Below the pieces are notes generated by a model. That model had not been told where the DNA came from. It did not search any database and was given only the letters and a program-made list of their open reading frames with translations. 64,000 bases of DNA. Source: Clostridium sp. (lineage in GTDB: Bacteria; Bacillota_A; Clostridia; Lachnospirales; Lachnospiraceae). The position numbers and the translations under genes are program-made. The stretch spans positions 10,965-74,964 of the forward strand of contig JAMPAW010000005.1 of the NCBI GenBank assembly GCA_023666975.1, given 5' to 3'. Below are positions 55,218 to 62,913 of this stretch, piece after piece (the first letter of the stretch is position 1; each line of letters begins with the position of its first letter).

Positions 55218-55232
55218 CTCGTATAATATACT

Positions 55233-55520
55233 TTACAAACGCTCTTGGATATATTCTCGCAATCGTTTCCATTCGTCTAGCAGGGGTATATCTCCAGCTT
55301 CATCGATCTCTGTCATCATCAGCATCTTGTCGCATAGTGAAAATTCGTCTATATGGTACATTATTTCATATATAACGTCAGCAACAGCGTAAGACTGTCT
55401 TCCTAGAGCATATCTGAAGGCATATATGATAATACCCGTTCTTTTGGGCAAAAGCGGTTTTAACTTCTCTTTTTCTTCTGCGCTGTAAATATTTTTATCT
55501 GAAAGTATAGGGGGTAGCAT
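55233..55520 (-). CDS. Hypothetical helical protein (95 aa)
   Basis: MLPPILSDKNIYSAEEKEKL..., helical with a conserved-looking GRQSYAVADVIYEIMYHIDE. Last gene of the right-arm minus operon. Unknown. Confidence 0.5.
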   Translation of the reverse strand: MLPPILSDKNIYSAEEKEKLKPLLPKRTGIIIYAFRYALGRQSYAVADVIYEIMYHIDEFSLCDKMLMMTEIDEAGDIPLLDEWKRLREYIQERL

Positions 55521-55523
55521 ATC

Positions 55524-55823
55524 TTAATCACACCAAATACGAATTACGCCATTGCCATAACAAACATCGCTTCCATCAATACAGAAGTTTCCAGCAATGC
55601 CTTTAATATCGAACTCAAAAGTATCTGTGTACTCATTATCATCGCTCACAGAAACATTCTCATAACCGATCTGCTCTGCTACACTTCTCAACCAGCCAAG
55701 AGTTTTATCAGAGTTTCCCTCAATGCATAATTCATCATTGAACTCATCTCCACTATATTCAGCCATTTTCTTGAAGTGTTCGTCAAACTCTTCTTTATTC
55801 TTAAATCTAATCATTTCTGTCAT
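55524..55823 (-). CDS. Hypothetical acidic protein (99 aa)
   Basis: Start at 55823 (MTEMIRFKNKEEFDEHFKKM) with GAGG about 10 nt upstream; longer frame not needed. Alpha-beta with FDIKGIAGNFCIDGSDVCYG. Unknown. Confidence 0.5.
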   Translation of the reverse strand: MTEMIRFKNKEEFDEHFKKMAEYSGDEFNDELCIEGNSDKTLGWLRSVAEQIGYENVSVSDDNEYTDTFEFDIKGIAGNFCIDGSDVCYGNGVIRIWCD

Positions 55824-56001
55824 TTTCAATAACCTCCTCAATTGTTAATGTAACTCTATAAATAGGTGGGGTTTGGCAACCTGGATATCGTTTCAACTTA
55901 TACCAAGGTGCCGTTCTCTTTACATCAGATACAGTCCTGTAAACATCTAACTGTTTCCATTTTCCTTTTGGAAGCCGATATAGATACCCTGTTACTTGCA
56001 T
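55807..56001 (-). CDS. Small basic protein (64 aa)
   Basis: MQVTGYLYRLPKGKWKQLDV... with PWYKLKRYPGCQTPPIYRVT. Overlaps the next start by 17 nt. Unknown. Confidence 0.5.
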   Translation of the reverse strand: MQVTGYLYRLPKGKWKQLDVYRTVSDVKRTAPWYKLKRYPGCQTPPIYRVTLTIEEVIENDRND

Positions 56002-56018
56002 GGAAAACCACCCTATTC

Positions 56019-57191
56019 TTATCTATCCTTTGTTGCCATCTTTTCGCTCAAATCGTACAGAGACTTAAGTCCAACAGCATCGAATGGATTAACTGAATTA
56101 TTATTAGAACCACCAGAAATTACCATGCTTGATGGGAACTGTACGTGAGACAAAGCCTCAGCAATACCGATTTTTGTTTCCTTTTCGATAGTTGCTTTTT
56201 CAAGAGGGGTTAAGCCTGCTTCGACCTTCTTTTTAGCGGCGTATGCTTCTGCTTCACCTTGTGCTTTAGTCTTTTCCGCTTCAAACTTTGCTTGTTCTGC
56301 TGCCAAGCGAGCAACTTCTTTATCCTGCTCAGCCTGAATTTTAGCAACTTTAGCACGTTTTTCGGCTTCCGTAACTTCTGTAGCCTTTGCAACTTCAGCA
56401 TTAGCCTTTGCTTCTGCTATTCTTGCCTTACCTTTTTCCTCCGCTGTAATTGCTTCTTGCTTAGCTTTCTCAGCTTCCGATCGAGAAACAACTTGTTCCT
56501 GCTCTTTCTTTTTCTTTTCGGCAATCAAGTTTCTAACAACTTCATCGTACTCAAAATCGTTTACGACAAATTGCAGAACCTCAATACCATAATGTTTCAA
56601 CAAAGATGGCTTTTGGATAACCGGATTATTATTTTCGTCATAAACAACACGAATATCCTTTTTCTTAAACTTTGTACCATCAGTATCAATAACATCAATA
56701 ACCTTAGTAGAGGTTTTATAAATTCCGTCTTTGAATTGTTTCATAGCCAAATCAGAAAATGCAGCACGTCCTGATGCGTAAGAATCTTCTGCGGCCATGA
56801 ATGTAGCTGTATTTGATAACGCTTCAGCAACGTTTCTCAAAATCAAATCTCTTTCGACATTTTCGTAGCTGGCATAATCACGATGTAATTCTTTTTGCTG
56901 TTCTGGATTTGTTGGCAGTTTGAATTTTACTGTCCCCTTAACATTAGCAACAGAACCATCATTAAATCTTACTTGCAACCGCTCTGCCTCAAAATCAACG
57001 TCTTCAGATACCGGATATGTAGTAATTGTTCCGAACATCTGGAGATAAAGACCAGCATCATTTTTAACAGTAATTTCACCAGTACCAGCCGCCTGTTTGA
57101 TTTGGTAATTTCCAAAATTGTTTGTCTCGAAAATCATTCCGCTACAAACAATAAAAAACACTCCCAAAAGAACAATAATAATCTTTTTCAT
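56019..57191 (-). CDS. SPFH/Band 7 (prohibitin-like) membrane protein
   Basis: 390 aa. N-terminal signal anchor (KIIIVLLGVFFIVCSGMIF), SPFH domain (about 30-210: GEITVKNDAGLYLQMFGTIT, VRFNDGSVANVKGTVKFKLP, YGIEVLQFVVNDFEYDEVVR), then a long Ala/Glu/Lys coiled coil (about 220-330) and a Ser/Asn-rich end. Such proteins assemble into large cages on the membrane and protect or modulate membrane proteases. ATG 57191 overlaps the upstream TGA (ATGA). Unusual in a phage; it may guard phage membrane proteins. Confidence 0.8.
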   Translation of the reverse strand: MKKIIIVLLGVFFIVCSGMIFETNNFGNYQIKQAAGTGEITVKNDAGLYLQMFGTITTYPVSEDVDFEAERLQVRFNDGSVANVKGTVKFKLPTNPEQQKELHRDYASYENVERDLILRNVAEALSNTATFMAAEDSYASGRAAFSDLAMKQFKDGIYKTSTKVIDVIDTDGTKFKKKDIRVVYDENNNPVIQKPSLLKHYGIEVLQFVVNDFEYDEVVRNLIAEKKKKEQEQVVSRSEAEKAKQEAITAEEKGKARIAEAKANAEVAKATEVTEAEKRAKVAKIQAEQDKEVARLAAEQAKFEAEKTKAQGEAEAYAAKKKVEAGLTPLEKATIEKETKIGIAEALSHVQFPSSMVISGGSNNNSVNPFDAVGLKSLYDLSEKMATKDR

Positions 57192-57337
57192 CTCTTTACC
57201 TTTCCGCAATGTTTACAATAAATATCTTTTCGGCTAGTAGTACCAATTAAACAATCAGAACAGTATCCTTTCCTACAAATATAACAACAGCTAATCCAAT
57301 CGTGCCACCCGAGCCAACAAAGCAATCGTCTAATCAT
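57188..57337 (-). CDS. DUF1660-like Cys/His small protein, copy 1 (49 aa)
   Basis: MIRRLLCWLGWHDWISCCYI... ending YCKHCGKVKR. C...H pair in the LCWLGWH start and the closing CxxC give a zinc ribbon. Nearly identical start and end to the copy at 60597-60733. Coupled to the SPFH gene by ATGA. Confidence 0.6.
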   Translation of the reverse strand: MIRRLLCWLGWHDWISCCYICRKGYCSDCLIGTTSRKDIYCKHCGKVKR

Positions 57338-57524
57338 TAACAATTTCCCAATCGTTAGCTAAAATATACTTAATCTTTAACCCATACAGTGGAAGTAAAC
57401 TTATTCCATCATCGACAATGAAAGATTCATTCCAAACATTCAATTCAAAAGTATTTTCACTAAGAGAGGGACACCGAACTTTCTTACCCTCACGCATATT
57501 TTTCAAAGCTTCTTCAAATGTCAT
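57330..57524 (-). CDS. DUF2829/Tad2-like small protein (64 aa)
   Basis: MTFEEALKNMREGKKVRCPS ... ILANDWEIVND follows the DUF2829 pattern (FxEAL..L..GkkVrR..W ... D.LA.DWEIV). Tad2, in this family, binds the Thoeris signal nucleotide. This copy is short and lacks the WN(G) core in the middle. Start at 57524 with AGAGAAG upstream. Confidence 0.5.
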   Translation of the reverse strand: MTFEEALKNMREGKKVRCPSLSENTFELNVWNESFIVDDGISLLPLYGLKIKYILANDWEIVND

Positions 57525-57933
57525 CTTCTCTATCCTCATAAAAAGTTACTTCATCTCTGCGTACTGGGTGACAGTTTCTCCAATTTGTGCCATTAATACT
57601 CTTAAACTTGTAGTCGGTGTCTTCTATCACATCCTCTAAAAAAGCCGCAAAGTTTCTTTTAATATCCTCATCCCAAAAACAACAAAGGCATTTGTTCTTG
57701 ATGATATAGTCCCAATCAATAGGCTCTTGATAGAGTTCCCAATCATTATTGCGAATAGTAAATATAGAAACTAAATCTTTTGTTGAAGCAATTTTACCAT
57801 CTTTCCAAGCACCACTATCCTTAATATAGACTTCATCCTTATAGAAATAAATAAAAACATCTTCGTCCCAATCTTTTCTTCTAATTTTAGCCCCTTTTCT
57901 GAACTCGGGCAAAAGTTCTTCTAAATATGACAT
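57514..57933 (-). CDS. DUF2829/Tad2-like protein with C-terminal extension, copy 1 (139 aa)
   Basis: N-terminal 75 residues MSYLEELLPEFRKGAKIRRK and WDEDVFIYFY ... NNDWELYQEP are DUF2829-like. The C-terminal half (WDYIIKNKCLCCFWDEDIKR ... PVRRDEVTFYEDREDD) is shared with the 60832-61266 copy. Function as anti-Thoeris is a guess. Confidence 0.5.
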   Translation of the reverse strand: MSYLEELLPEFRKGAKIRRKDWDEDVFIYFYKDEVYIKDSGAWKDGKIASTKDLVSIFTIRNNDWELYQEPIDWDYIIKNKCLCCFWDEDIKRNFAAFLEDVIEDTDYKFKSINGTNWRNCHPVRRDEVTFYEDREDDI

Positions 57934-58382
57934 TAGTTATTCTCCAATAGTTCTGGGGTTTCGTGAATATTGCCGATTATTTCCCAATCCTTTTCAGGCA
58001 CGTTATGCGATTGTCTTAAAACATTTAATAATTTGCCAGTTTCAAGCTCTGTAAAATAAAAGCATTCACAAGAAACATCTATAATAGAGCTGTTATATTC
58101 TGAAACCTTTTTGAAGTTCAACTTTCCAAATTTTACGATACAATTTACACCATATTCAAAATCGGAAATAATATCCCCCTCATAAATAAGGCTGCCGTTT
58201 TTGTCCCTTAATCCGGTGCATTGCTCTACGATAAGCCGTTTATAGTTTACTTCAGGCTCTATATTATTTAAGGCGTTGTTAAAGATAATAGAGCCATTTT
58301 GTGTTATTCTAAAAATATCACTTTCTTCAACAAATTCTTGGTCTGCATTATCCCAAACTCTAAACTTAAATCTATCCTGCAT
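57933..58382 (-). CDS. YopX-family protein
   Basis: 149 aa. RFKFRVWDNADQEFVEESDI, VEQCTGLRDKNGSLIYEGDI and KDWEIIGNIHETPELLE are the YopX family blocks. YopX proteins are common in phages and prophages; function unknown. Overlaps both neighbours by one base (TAATG). Confidence 0.85.
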   Translation of the reverse strand: MQDRFKFRVWDNADQEFVEESDIFRITQNGSIIFNNALNNIEPEVNYKRLIVEQCTGLRDKNGSLIYEGDIISDFEYGVNCIVKFGKLNFKKVSEYNSSIIDVSCECFYFTELETGKLLNVLRQSHNVPEKDWEIIGNIHETPELLENN

Positions 58383-58921
58383 TACTCCTCACTTTCACCG
58401 AGAACGGCGTTGATACGGGTTAAAAGATCATCGCATTCGTGTAAGGCTTCAGCGCTGGCAATGGGTAATGATAGCATTCTTAAAATTTTAAGTTCATTAT
58501 CGCACTCTTTAAGCAACTGACGGAGCTGTCTGTTTTCCGTTTTTGCGCTATTCCCCTCATTAAGCAACTCGCCAATTATTCTATCCCCCTTGACTACGTC
58601 CTCTTCAAGCTTCATAACCTTTATCCCCAAAGCCTCGTTTTCTAAGCACACATTTTTACCATCAAAGTGTTTAAGGTCTTTGTTTTCTTCAAGTAATTCT
58701 GATATTCTTTGCGCCTGTAAATCATAATCCCAAGTATGTGCTTCGATTTCTTTGAGCCGTTGATATTCTTCATATGATGGCACTTTGTCAAGAATCTCAA
58801 TAATATCTTCTTCTGACATGCAATCAGACATTACTTGTTCTATATATGGAGAATCTACAACTTTGCACCAATATCTCCCAAACGGCAATTTTCCATTTTC
58901 CCAATCATCATTCAAATTCAT
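58382..58921 (-). CDS. Coiled-coil accessory protein, paralogue B (179 aa)
   Basis: NLNDDWENGKLPFGRYWCKV, long coiled coil (ISELLEENKDLKHFDGKN and KVMKLEEDVVKGDRIIGELL), then the shared end RQLRQLLKECDNELKILRML ... LLTRINAVLGESEE. See paralogue A. Confidence 0.6.
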   Translation of the reverse strand: MNLNDDWENGKLPFGRYWCKVVDSPYIEQVMSDCMSEEDIIEILDKVPSYEEYQRLKEIEAHTWDYDLQAQRISELLEENKDLKHFDGKNVCLENEALGIKVMKLEEDVVKGDRIIGELLNEGNSAKTENRQLRQLLKECDNELKILRMLSLPIASAEALHECDDLLTRINAVLGESEE

Positions 58922-59081
58922 TTATCTCCTCCTTTATTTTCCTACTGAAATATCTTTTTATTGCTTTGTTAAACAATCTTACTAATATTCTTTTCGCCTT
59001 TTTGCGCTTACATTGTTTAACCTCACATATAACCCATCCTCTATCAGGTGCTATGTATCGTTTACCTTTAGATTCCTTCAT
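58908..59081 (-). CDS. Small basic protein (57 aa)
   Basis: MKESKGKRYIAPDRGWVICE..., 20 Lys/Arg in 57 residues. GAGG is at the end for the next gene. Its 3' end overlaps the next start by 14 nt. Unknown; possible nucleic-acid binder. Confidence 0.5.
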   Translation of the reverse strand: MKESKGKRYIAPDRGWVICEVKQCKRKKAKRILVRLFNKAIKRYFSRKIKEEINEFE

Positions 59082-59657
59082 TTAATATCCACGATAAATT
59101 AAAACCTGTTTTTTAGGATTAAAAATCCGCATAAGATAAAGTATTGAAAACACTTCATGTTCATATAACCATCCGCTGCTAAGAGCGTATTTATTATTCG
59201 GGAGTTTATCGAGATATTCAGACCACATTAAATTTGACCGTGCAGATGCCAATAATCTATCAAACTGCGTATGTTCGTCAAATTCATCCAAACTTTTTTC
59301 TTCCATGAGGTTTTTATAATGAGCTTGTACTTTTTCTTTGAAAATGGTTGCAAGAGTTTGTAAAATTTCAGGTTTAGCAATCATCATTTCATTTTCTTCA
59401 TTATAATACTTATGTGCTTCTTTATCGCGAAATAAGGATCTTAAAAATGGTTTTAATCTGTTACGATAATCAATATATTTCCCCATCTCAAAAGCAACTT
59501 CAGCATCTGCTGCATCTAAAACATCTTTAATATAAGGGAATGGCTCATTATCATAAGGCTCTTCCTTAGAAAGACTCCATAGCTCTTCTTTCGCCATTTT
59601 ACGAATTTTATTAAGCTTCTTTTTGTCTGCAATGTATAAATAGTTTCTATATCCCAT
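59082..59657 (-). CDS. Hypothetical helical protein (191 aa)
   Basis: MGYRNYLYIADKKKLNKIRK..., all-helical with many Lys/Glu and aromatic residues, ending NPKKQVLIYRGY. A family seen in gut phages perhaps; not named. Abuts the upstream gap at 59658-59735, which holds no other feature. Confidence 0.5.
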   Translation of the reverse strand: MGYRNYLYIADKKKLNKIRKMAKEELWSLSKEEPYDNEPFPYIKDVLDAADAEVAFEMGKYIDYRNRLKPFLRSLFRDKEAHKYYNEENEMMIAKPEILQTLATIFKEKVQAHYKNLMEEKSLDEFDEHTQFDRLLASARSNLMWSEYLDKLPNNKYALSSGWLYEHEVFSILYLMRIFNPKKQVLIYRGY

Positions 59658-59735
59658 TATTTAATCTCCTTAACTATGATTGAATAAAGATACACAGTGT
59701 TCTGTATACCATTCTGATTCTTCTTTATATATTTA

Positions 59736-60128
59736 TCACAAAAACAGATTTTTCATAACTCTCTGCATATCCCAATAACTTTTGTTCTCTGCAACGTAAA
59801 AGTAAAATCCATTTAAGAACTTAAATCTGATACGTCCATTGCGGAAAAACACCATACGGTTTATTTCAATGAAATTTTTGTTGATTTGAGCGTTTTTAAT
59901 ACTTTTTGCTTGATTGCATAACCGCTCCCAAGTGCATGATTCTTTAGAACTTCCCTTTTGGCATCCACAGCTTGTAGAATATCCTCCAGTAACACTATTT
60001 TTACGAATAACACATTCTTTTCCGCAATCGCACTTAAAGAGCCAGTATTCTCCACCTTTTTCTTTATGGTGAAAAGATATGGCTGTTAGCTTACCATATT
60101 TTCTTCCAGTAATGTCTACTATTTTCAT
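59736..60128 (-). CDS. Zinc-finger protein of the HNH/AP2-associated type (130 aa)
   Basis: N-terminal GRKYGKLTAISFHHKEKGGE and WLFKCDCGKECVIRKNSVTG, then SCGCQKG: the four-Cys ribbon found at the N-terminus of phage HNH and AP2 homing proteins. No HNH core follows; the C-terminal half is a short beta domain (FIEINRMVFFRNGRIRFKFL). It stands next to the tRNA, so it may be a decayed mobile-gene remnant. Confidence 0.5.
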   Translation of the reverse strand: MKIVDITGRKYGKLTAISFHHKEKGGEYWLFKCDCGKECVIRKNSVTGGYSTSCGCQKGSSKESCTWERLCNQAKSIKNAQINKNFIEINRMVFFRNGRIRFKFLNGFYFYVAENKSYWDMQRVMKNLFL

Positions 60129-60144
60129 ATTTCCCTCCTACAAG

Positions 60145-60220
60145 TGGTAGCCCGAGCCGGATTCGAACCGACAACCTCTCCGTTATGAGCGGATAGCACT
60201 AACCGTTATGCTATCGGGCT
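60145..60220 (-). tRNA. tRNA-Met or Ile2 (CAT)
   Basis: 76 nt with encoded CCA. Acceptor AGCCCGA/TCGGGCT, anticodon loop CTCATAA (CAT at plus 60185-60187), T-arm TTCGAAT. Either elongator Met or lysidine-modified Ile2; sequence alone does not settle this. It lies inside the right-arm operon. Confidence 0.92.
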
Positions 60221-60348
60221 ATGTCTTTATATTATATCATTATATTTTATTAGGCAACAACTTTTTTTGTTGTTTATTTACTTATCTTCTTTTTATCACA
60301 AAATTACAAAGAAAAACAGCAACAACAGCAAATTCAGCTACCATACTT

Positions 60349-60495
60349 TTAAGTCTTCATTTTTTTCAACTTATTGTTTTCTTTTTTGACCTCTGCTTCA
60401 AAAATGTAACAGTCTATATCTAAATATGCTTGGGCTTCTTTGGCCGTTATTAGTTTTTTGTTATTTAATTCAGATTTATCTATTTGTCGAGTCAT
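60349..60495 (-). CDS. Small protein (48 aa), perhaps the end of a frameshifted membrane protein
   Basis: MTRQIDKSELNNKKLITAKE..., charged helical. The same frame stays open upstream through a hydrophobic FLAFVSFIFISIIFWILKK segment but has no start codon; an ATG at 60600 in another frame gives only 24 codons. A one-base change would fuse them. Confidence 0.4.
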   Translation of the reverse strand: MTRQIDKSELNNKKLITAKEAQAYLDIDCYIFEAEVKKENNKLKKMKT

Positions 60496-60596
60496 TTTTT
60501 TTAAGATCCAAAAGATTATTGAGATGAAAATGAAAGATACGAATGCCAGGAAATGTATGCGCTGATTATGAGTTTTATTCGTTCAGTCATCTCTTT

Positions 60597-60733
60597 ACCT
60601 TTCCGCAATGTTTACATCTCAAATCATTAGTATAGCATTTTTTAGTTCTGGGAAGCCGACAAACATCATATAGGGAACACATACCTTTTCCCCACTCGTG
60701 CCATCCGAGCCAACAAAGCAAGCGTCTAATCAT
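60597..60733 (-). CDS. DUF1660-like Cys/His small protein, copy 2 (about 45 aa)
   Basis: MIRRLLCWLGWHEWGKGMCS... ending LRCKHCGKVKR. Copy of the 57188-57337 gene: same start and end, diverged middle. Zinc ribbon likely. Confidence 0.6.
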
Positions 60734-60869
60734 GGCACAAACCTCCCCAAATACATAATGCAATTCCTATAAAAAGGTAAATTGTACTGGATATATACTC
60801 TTCATTAGCGAGCTTAATCCCGGAATAAGCACTAAACGCCCCAGACATTTGTCCTAAAAAGAGTTTCAT
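60726..60869 (-). CDS. Small membrane protein (47 aa)
   Basis: MKLFLGQMSGAFSAYSGIKL... one C-terminal transmembrane helix (STIYLFIGIALCIWGGL). AGAGAAG upstream is the same leader as that of the DUF2829-like gene at 57524. Overlaps the end of copy 2 of the Tad2-like gene. Unknown. Confidence 0.5.
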   Translation of the reverse strand: MKLFLGQMSGAFSAYSGIKLANEEYISSTIYLFIGIALCIWGGLCHD

Positions 60870-61266
60870 CTTCTCTATCCTCATAAAAAGTTACTTCATC
60901 TCTGCGGACTGGACGACAGTTTTCAAAATCAACATAAAATTCTCCTCTTAACATTCTAAAAAAAGGCTTTCCAATTAGAGAAAATTCGCATAAAACTCCC
61001 ATACTTGATTCGTCCTTCCTATCACTGTCCCAAAACCAGCAAAGGCATTTATTCTTGATGACATAGCCCCAATCAATAGGCTCTTGGTATAGTTCCCATT
61101 CGTCCTCTAATAAATCCGATGTGTGAAAAATATAATCCTCTCCCTTTTTATTTTTTGCGCTTAAACACTCTTCGTCAATTACAATATAATCATTTTTAAG
61201 CCAAAAACTTTTTCTAATCTTAGCCCCTTTTCTGAACTCGGGCAAAAGTTCTTCTAAATATGACAT
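60832..61266 (-). CDS. DUF2829/Tad2-like protein, copy 2 (144 aa)
   Basis: MSYLEELLPEFRKGAKIRKS start, LEDEWELYQEPIDWGYVIKN middle and RPVRRDEVTFYEDREDE near the end. Paralogue of 57514-57933 with near-identical N-terminus and a diverged central part. See there for function. Confidence 0.5.
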   Translation of the reverse strand: MSYLEELLPEFRKGAKIRKSFWLKNDYIVIDEECLSAKNKKGEDYIFHTSDLLEDEWELYQEPIDWGYVIKNKCLCWFWDSDRKDESSMGVLCEFSLIGKPFFRMLRGEFYVDFENCRPVRRDEVTFYEDREDETLFRTNVWGV

Positions 61267-61448
61267 TAGTCTTCTTCCTCTTCATCTTTAATTTCTTCAA
61301 CAACAGCATAATCTCGAATATATTCAGTAACTTCATTTTCAAACCAGCCGCCGCCTATAACATTGCTAATTGCTTCTTCTATCGCATCATCGCGATTGTT
61401 TCCCTCAACCTCTTCATCAATTTCAAAAGTAACTCTGTATTTTGCCAT
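61266..61448 (-). CDS. Small acidic protein (60 aa)
   Basis: MAKYRVTFEIDEEVEGNNRD... ferredoxin-like beta-alpha-beta (DDAIEEAISNVIG), closing with a poly-acidic tail DEEEED. Common among phage small proteins. Could mimic DNA by charge, but no proof. Confidence 0.55.
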   Translation of the reverse strand: MAKYRVTFEIDEEVEGNNRDDAIEEAISNVIGGGWFENEVTEYIRDYAVVEEIKDEEEED

Positions 61449-61540
61449 TAATTTTTACCTCCGAATATTTTTAACAAGATTAAAGCACTCCCAAAAATAA
61501 ATATGATTCCGGCTAAATTGTTACCGATTTCTATTGTCAT
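61448..61540 (-). CDS. Single-span membrane peptide (30 aa)
   Basis: MTIEIGNNLAGIIFIFGSAL then ILLKIFGGKN. Coupled by TAATG on both sides. Short hydrophobic helix. Confidence 0.45.
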   Translation of the reverse strand: MTIEIGNNLAGIIFIFGSALILLKIFGGKN

Positions 61541-61758
61541 TATTCATCTCCTTTAAATTCTTCACTATTTACAGCTTCTTGCCATGTGGGATATTCGGCG
61601 ATTAGTTCTGCTTCTGTTTCAAACCAGCAGTCCATAGAGTGACAATCACCAACTCCAGTTATGTAAAGGATATCCGCATTTCCATTTTGATTAATTCTCG
61701 TTACAATAAATAGAAGATTGTTGTTTTTATTTTTGAAAATCTGACCCACTTTAATCAT
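61540..61758 (-). CDS. Small beta-rich protein (72 aa)
   Basis: MIKVGQIFKNKNNNLLFIVT..., acidic end SEEFKGDE. Coupled TAATG with the flanking genes. Unknown. Confidence 0.5.
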   Translation of the reverse strand: MIKVGQIFKNKNNNLLFIVTRINQNGNADILYITGVGDCHSMDCWFETEAELIAEYPTWQEAVNSEEFKGDE

Positions 61759-61946
61759 TATTCCTCACTTTCTTTTATAGCTTTGGTTAATAGACCCTCA
61801 ATAAAGCTACATTTTGGGCAATCTTTTGATGAAGAGTAAGCGCTATCTCTTGCCAATTTCATAGCTTTAACTGCAATATCTAGCTTTTCTTTTAGTTTTT
61901 CGTTTTCTTGCTCTAAAACGTCAATTCTGGCTTCTTGAAAATCCAT
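61758..61946 (-). CDS. Coiled-coil small protein with CxxC (62 aa)
   Basis: MDFQEARIDVLEQENEKLKE heptads, then DCPKCSFIEGLL. Ends KESEE like the neighbouring coiled-coil family. Unknown. Confidence 0.5.
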   Translation of the reverse strand: MDFQEARIDVLEQENEKLKEKLDIAVKAMKLARDSAYSSSKDCPKCSFIEGLLTKAIKESEE

Positions 61947-62446
61947 TATTCCTCACTTTCACCGATAGCGGCGTTGATACGAGTTAAAATATTTTCTATT
62001 TCTTGTGATTTATGGTCTTCATCGTATTCTTGAAGCTCTACATAAGCCCAGTTAATCCAGTCTTGACACTCTTTAAGCAACTGACGGAGCTGTCCACCTT
62101 TTGCGAAATATTCGCAATCCATGCACCCTGTAGCATTTTCATCTCTAAGTCTTTCAACTTCCTTGTCCTGATTAGCCAAGAGGTCGGAGAGGTGCTTATT
62201 TTCTGAACTTAAATCTTCTATCGTTTTGCTAGCGTCAACAAAACGTTCTTCCAAAGACTTAACCTTTTCGGTGAGTCCAACGAAATGGTCGTAATCACAT
62301 GGAGCGAGGACTTCCTGAACCATTCCTCTAAAATCATCCCATTCGTCATCAAACCAGAGGTTAGGAGCTACCTCACCACGTGAGCATTCAATGAAGTACC
62401 AACCACTTTTTAACTTTCCAGCTTTCCAATCTTCTGTTAAACTCAT
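61946..62446 (-). CDS. Coiled-coil accessory protein, paralogue C (166 aa)
   Basis: SLTEDWKAGKLKSGWYFIEC and VQEVLAPCDYDHFVGLTEKV match paralogue A almost exactly; coiled coil and CMDCEYFAKGGQLRQLLKEC, then ILTRINAAIGESEE. See paralogue A. Confidence 0.6.
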   Translation of the reverse strand: MSLTEDWKAGKLKSGWYFIECSRGEVAPNLWFDDEWDDFRGMVQEVLAPCDYDHFVGLTEKVKSLEERFVDASKTIEDLSSENKHLSDLLANQDKEVERLRDENATGCMDCEYFAKGGQLRQLLKECQDWINWAYVELQEYDEDHKSQEIENILTRINAAIGESEE

Positions 62447-62913
62447 CGTGCTTGCTCCCTACAAAAATCTTCTACGCACCAGATTAAATCTTTTTCCGTG
62501 ATTTCGACATTGCGATTTATGTAGAGTTCTTCCCAATCGGTAACTTCTTCATTCTCATTAGCATGAAAAATCATACATTCATTTCCGTAGTCGTATGTTT
62601 CTGATAAATCAGCATAATAAAAATTGCCTTTGTGTCTAAAGTAAGTATAAAAACCTCCGGTTACCGGATTTCTTTTAATTTTCATAATGATTTGCTCCTT
62701 AACCTCAAACAAATCAGATATTGAGCCTTTGGCCTTGCTTACATAGCGGAAACGTTCGCAAAAAGTATCAATTTTCATTGTTGTGGTTTTTGGGTGTATA
62801 CGAGTACATTTATACAAAAGTCTAACAGCGTTTTTTGAAACGAATAAAATGTGTACTTTATCGCAAGTGCTTACCCACACATCTCCTACCTCCGGATTTT
62901 CTTTACTCATCAC
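62443..62913 (-). CDS. Two-part small protein (156 aa)
   Basis: N-terminal half (NPEVGDVWVSTCDKVHILFV ... GSISDLFEVKE) is related to the 45716-45961 product. The C-terminal half starts MKIKRNPVTGGFYTYFRHKG and looks like a separate beta domain, so the gene may be a fusion of two small genes. Unknown. Confidence 0.5.
   Translation of the reverse strand: MMSKENPEVGDVWVSTCDKVHILFVSKNAVRLLYKCTRIHPKTTTMKIDTFCERFRYVSKAKGSISDLFEVKEQIIMKIKRNPVTGGFYTYFRHKGNFYYADLSETYDYGNECMIFHANENEEVTDWEELYINRNVEITEKDLIWCVEDFCREQAR

Larger units (their letters stand above)
54276..55232. other. Untranslated region of about 0.95 kb with short repeats
   Basis: No credible ORF. It holds four copies of ATCGCT (54426, 54440, 54455, 54475) in an imperfect 14-20 bp array, two minus-strand terminators, a G-rich stretch (54921-54963) in a very AT-rich setting, and GGGAATTCCC (55015-55024) flanked by imperfect arms. 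Could be a second origin, a packaging site or a segregation site; nothing decides. Confidence 0.4.
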
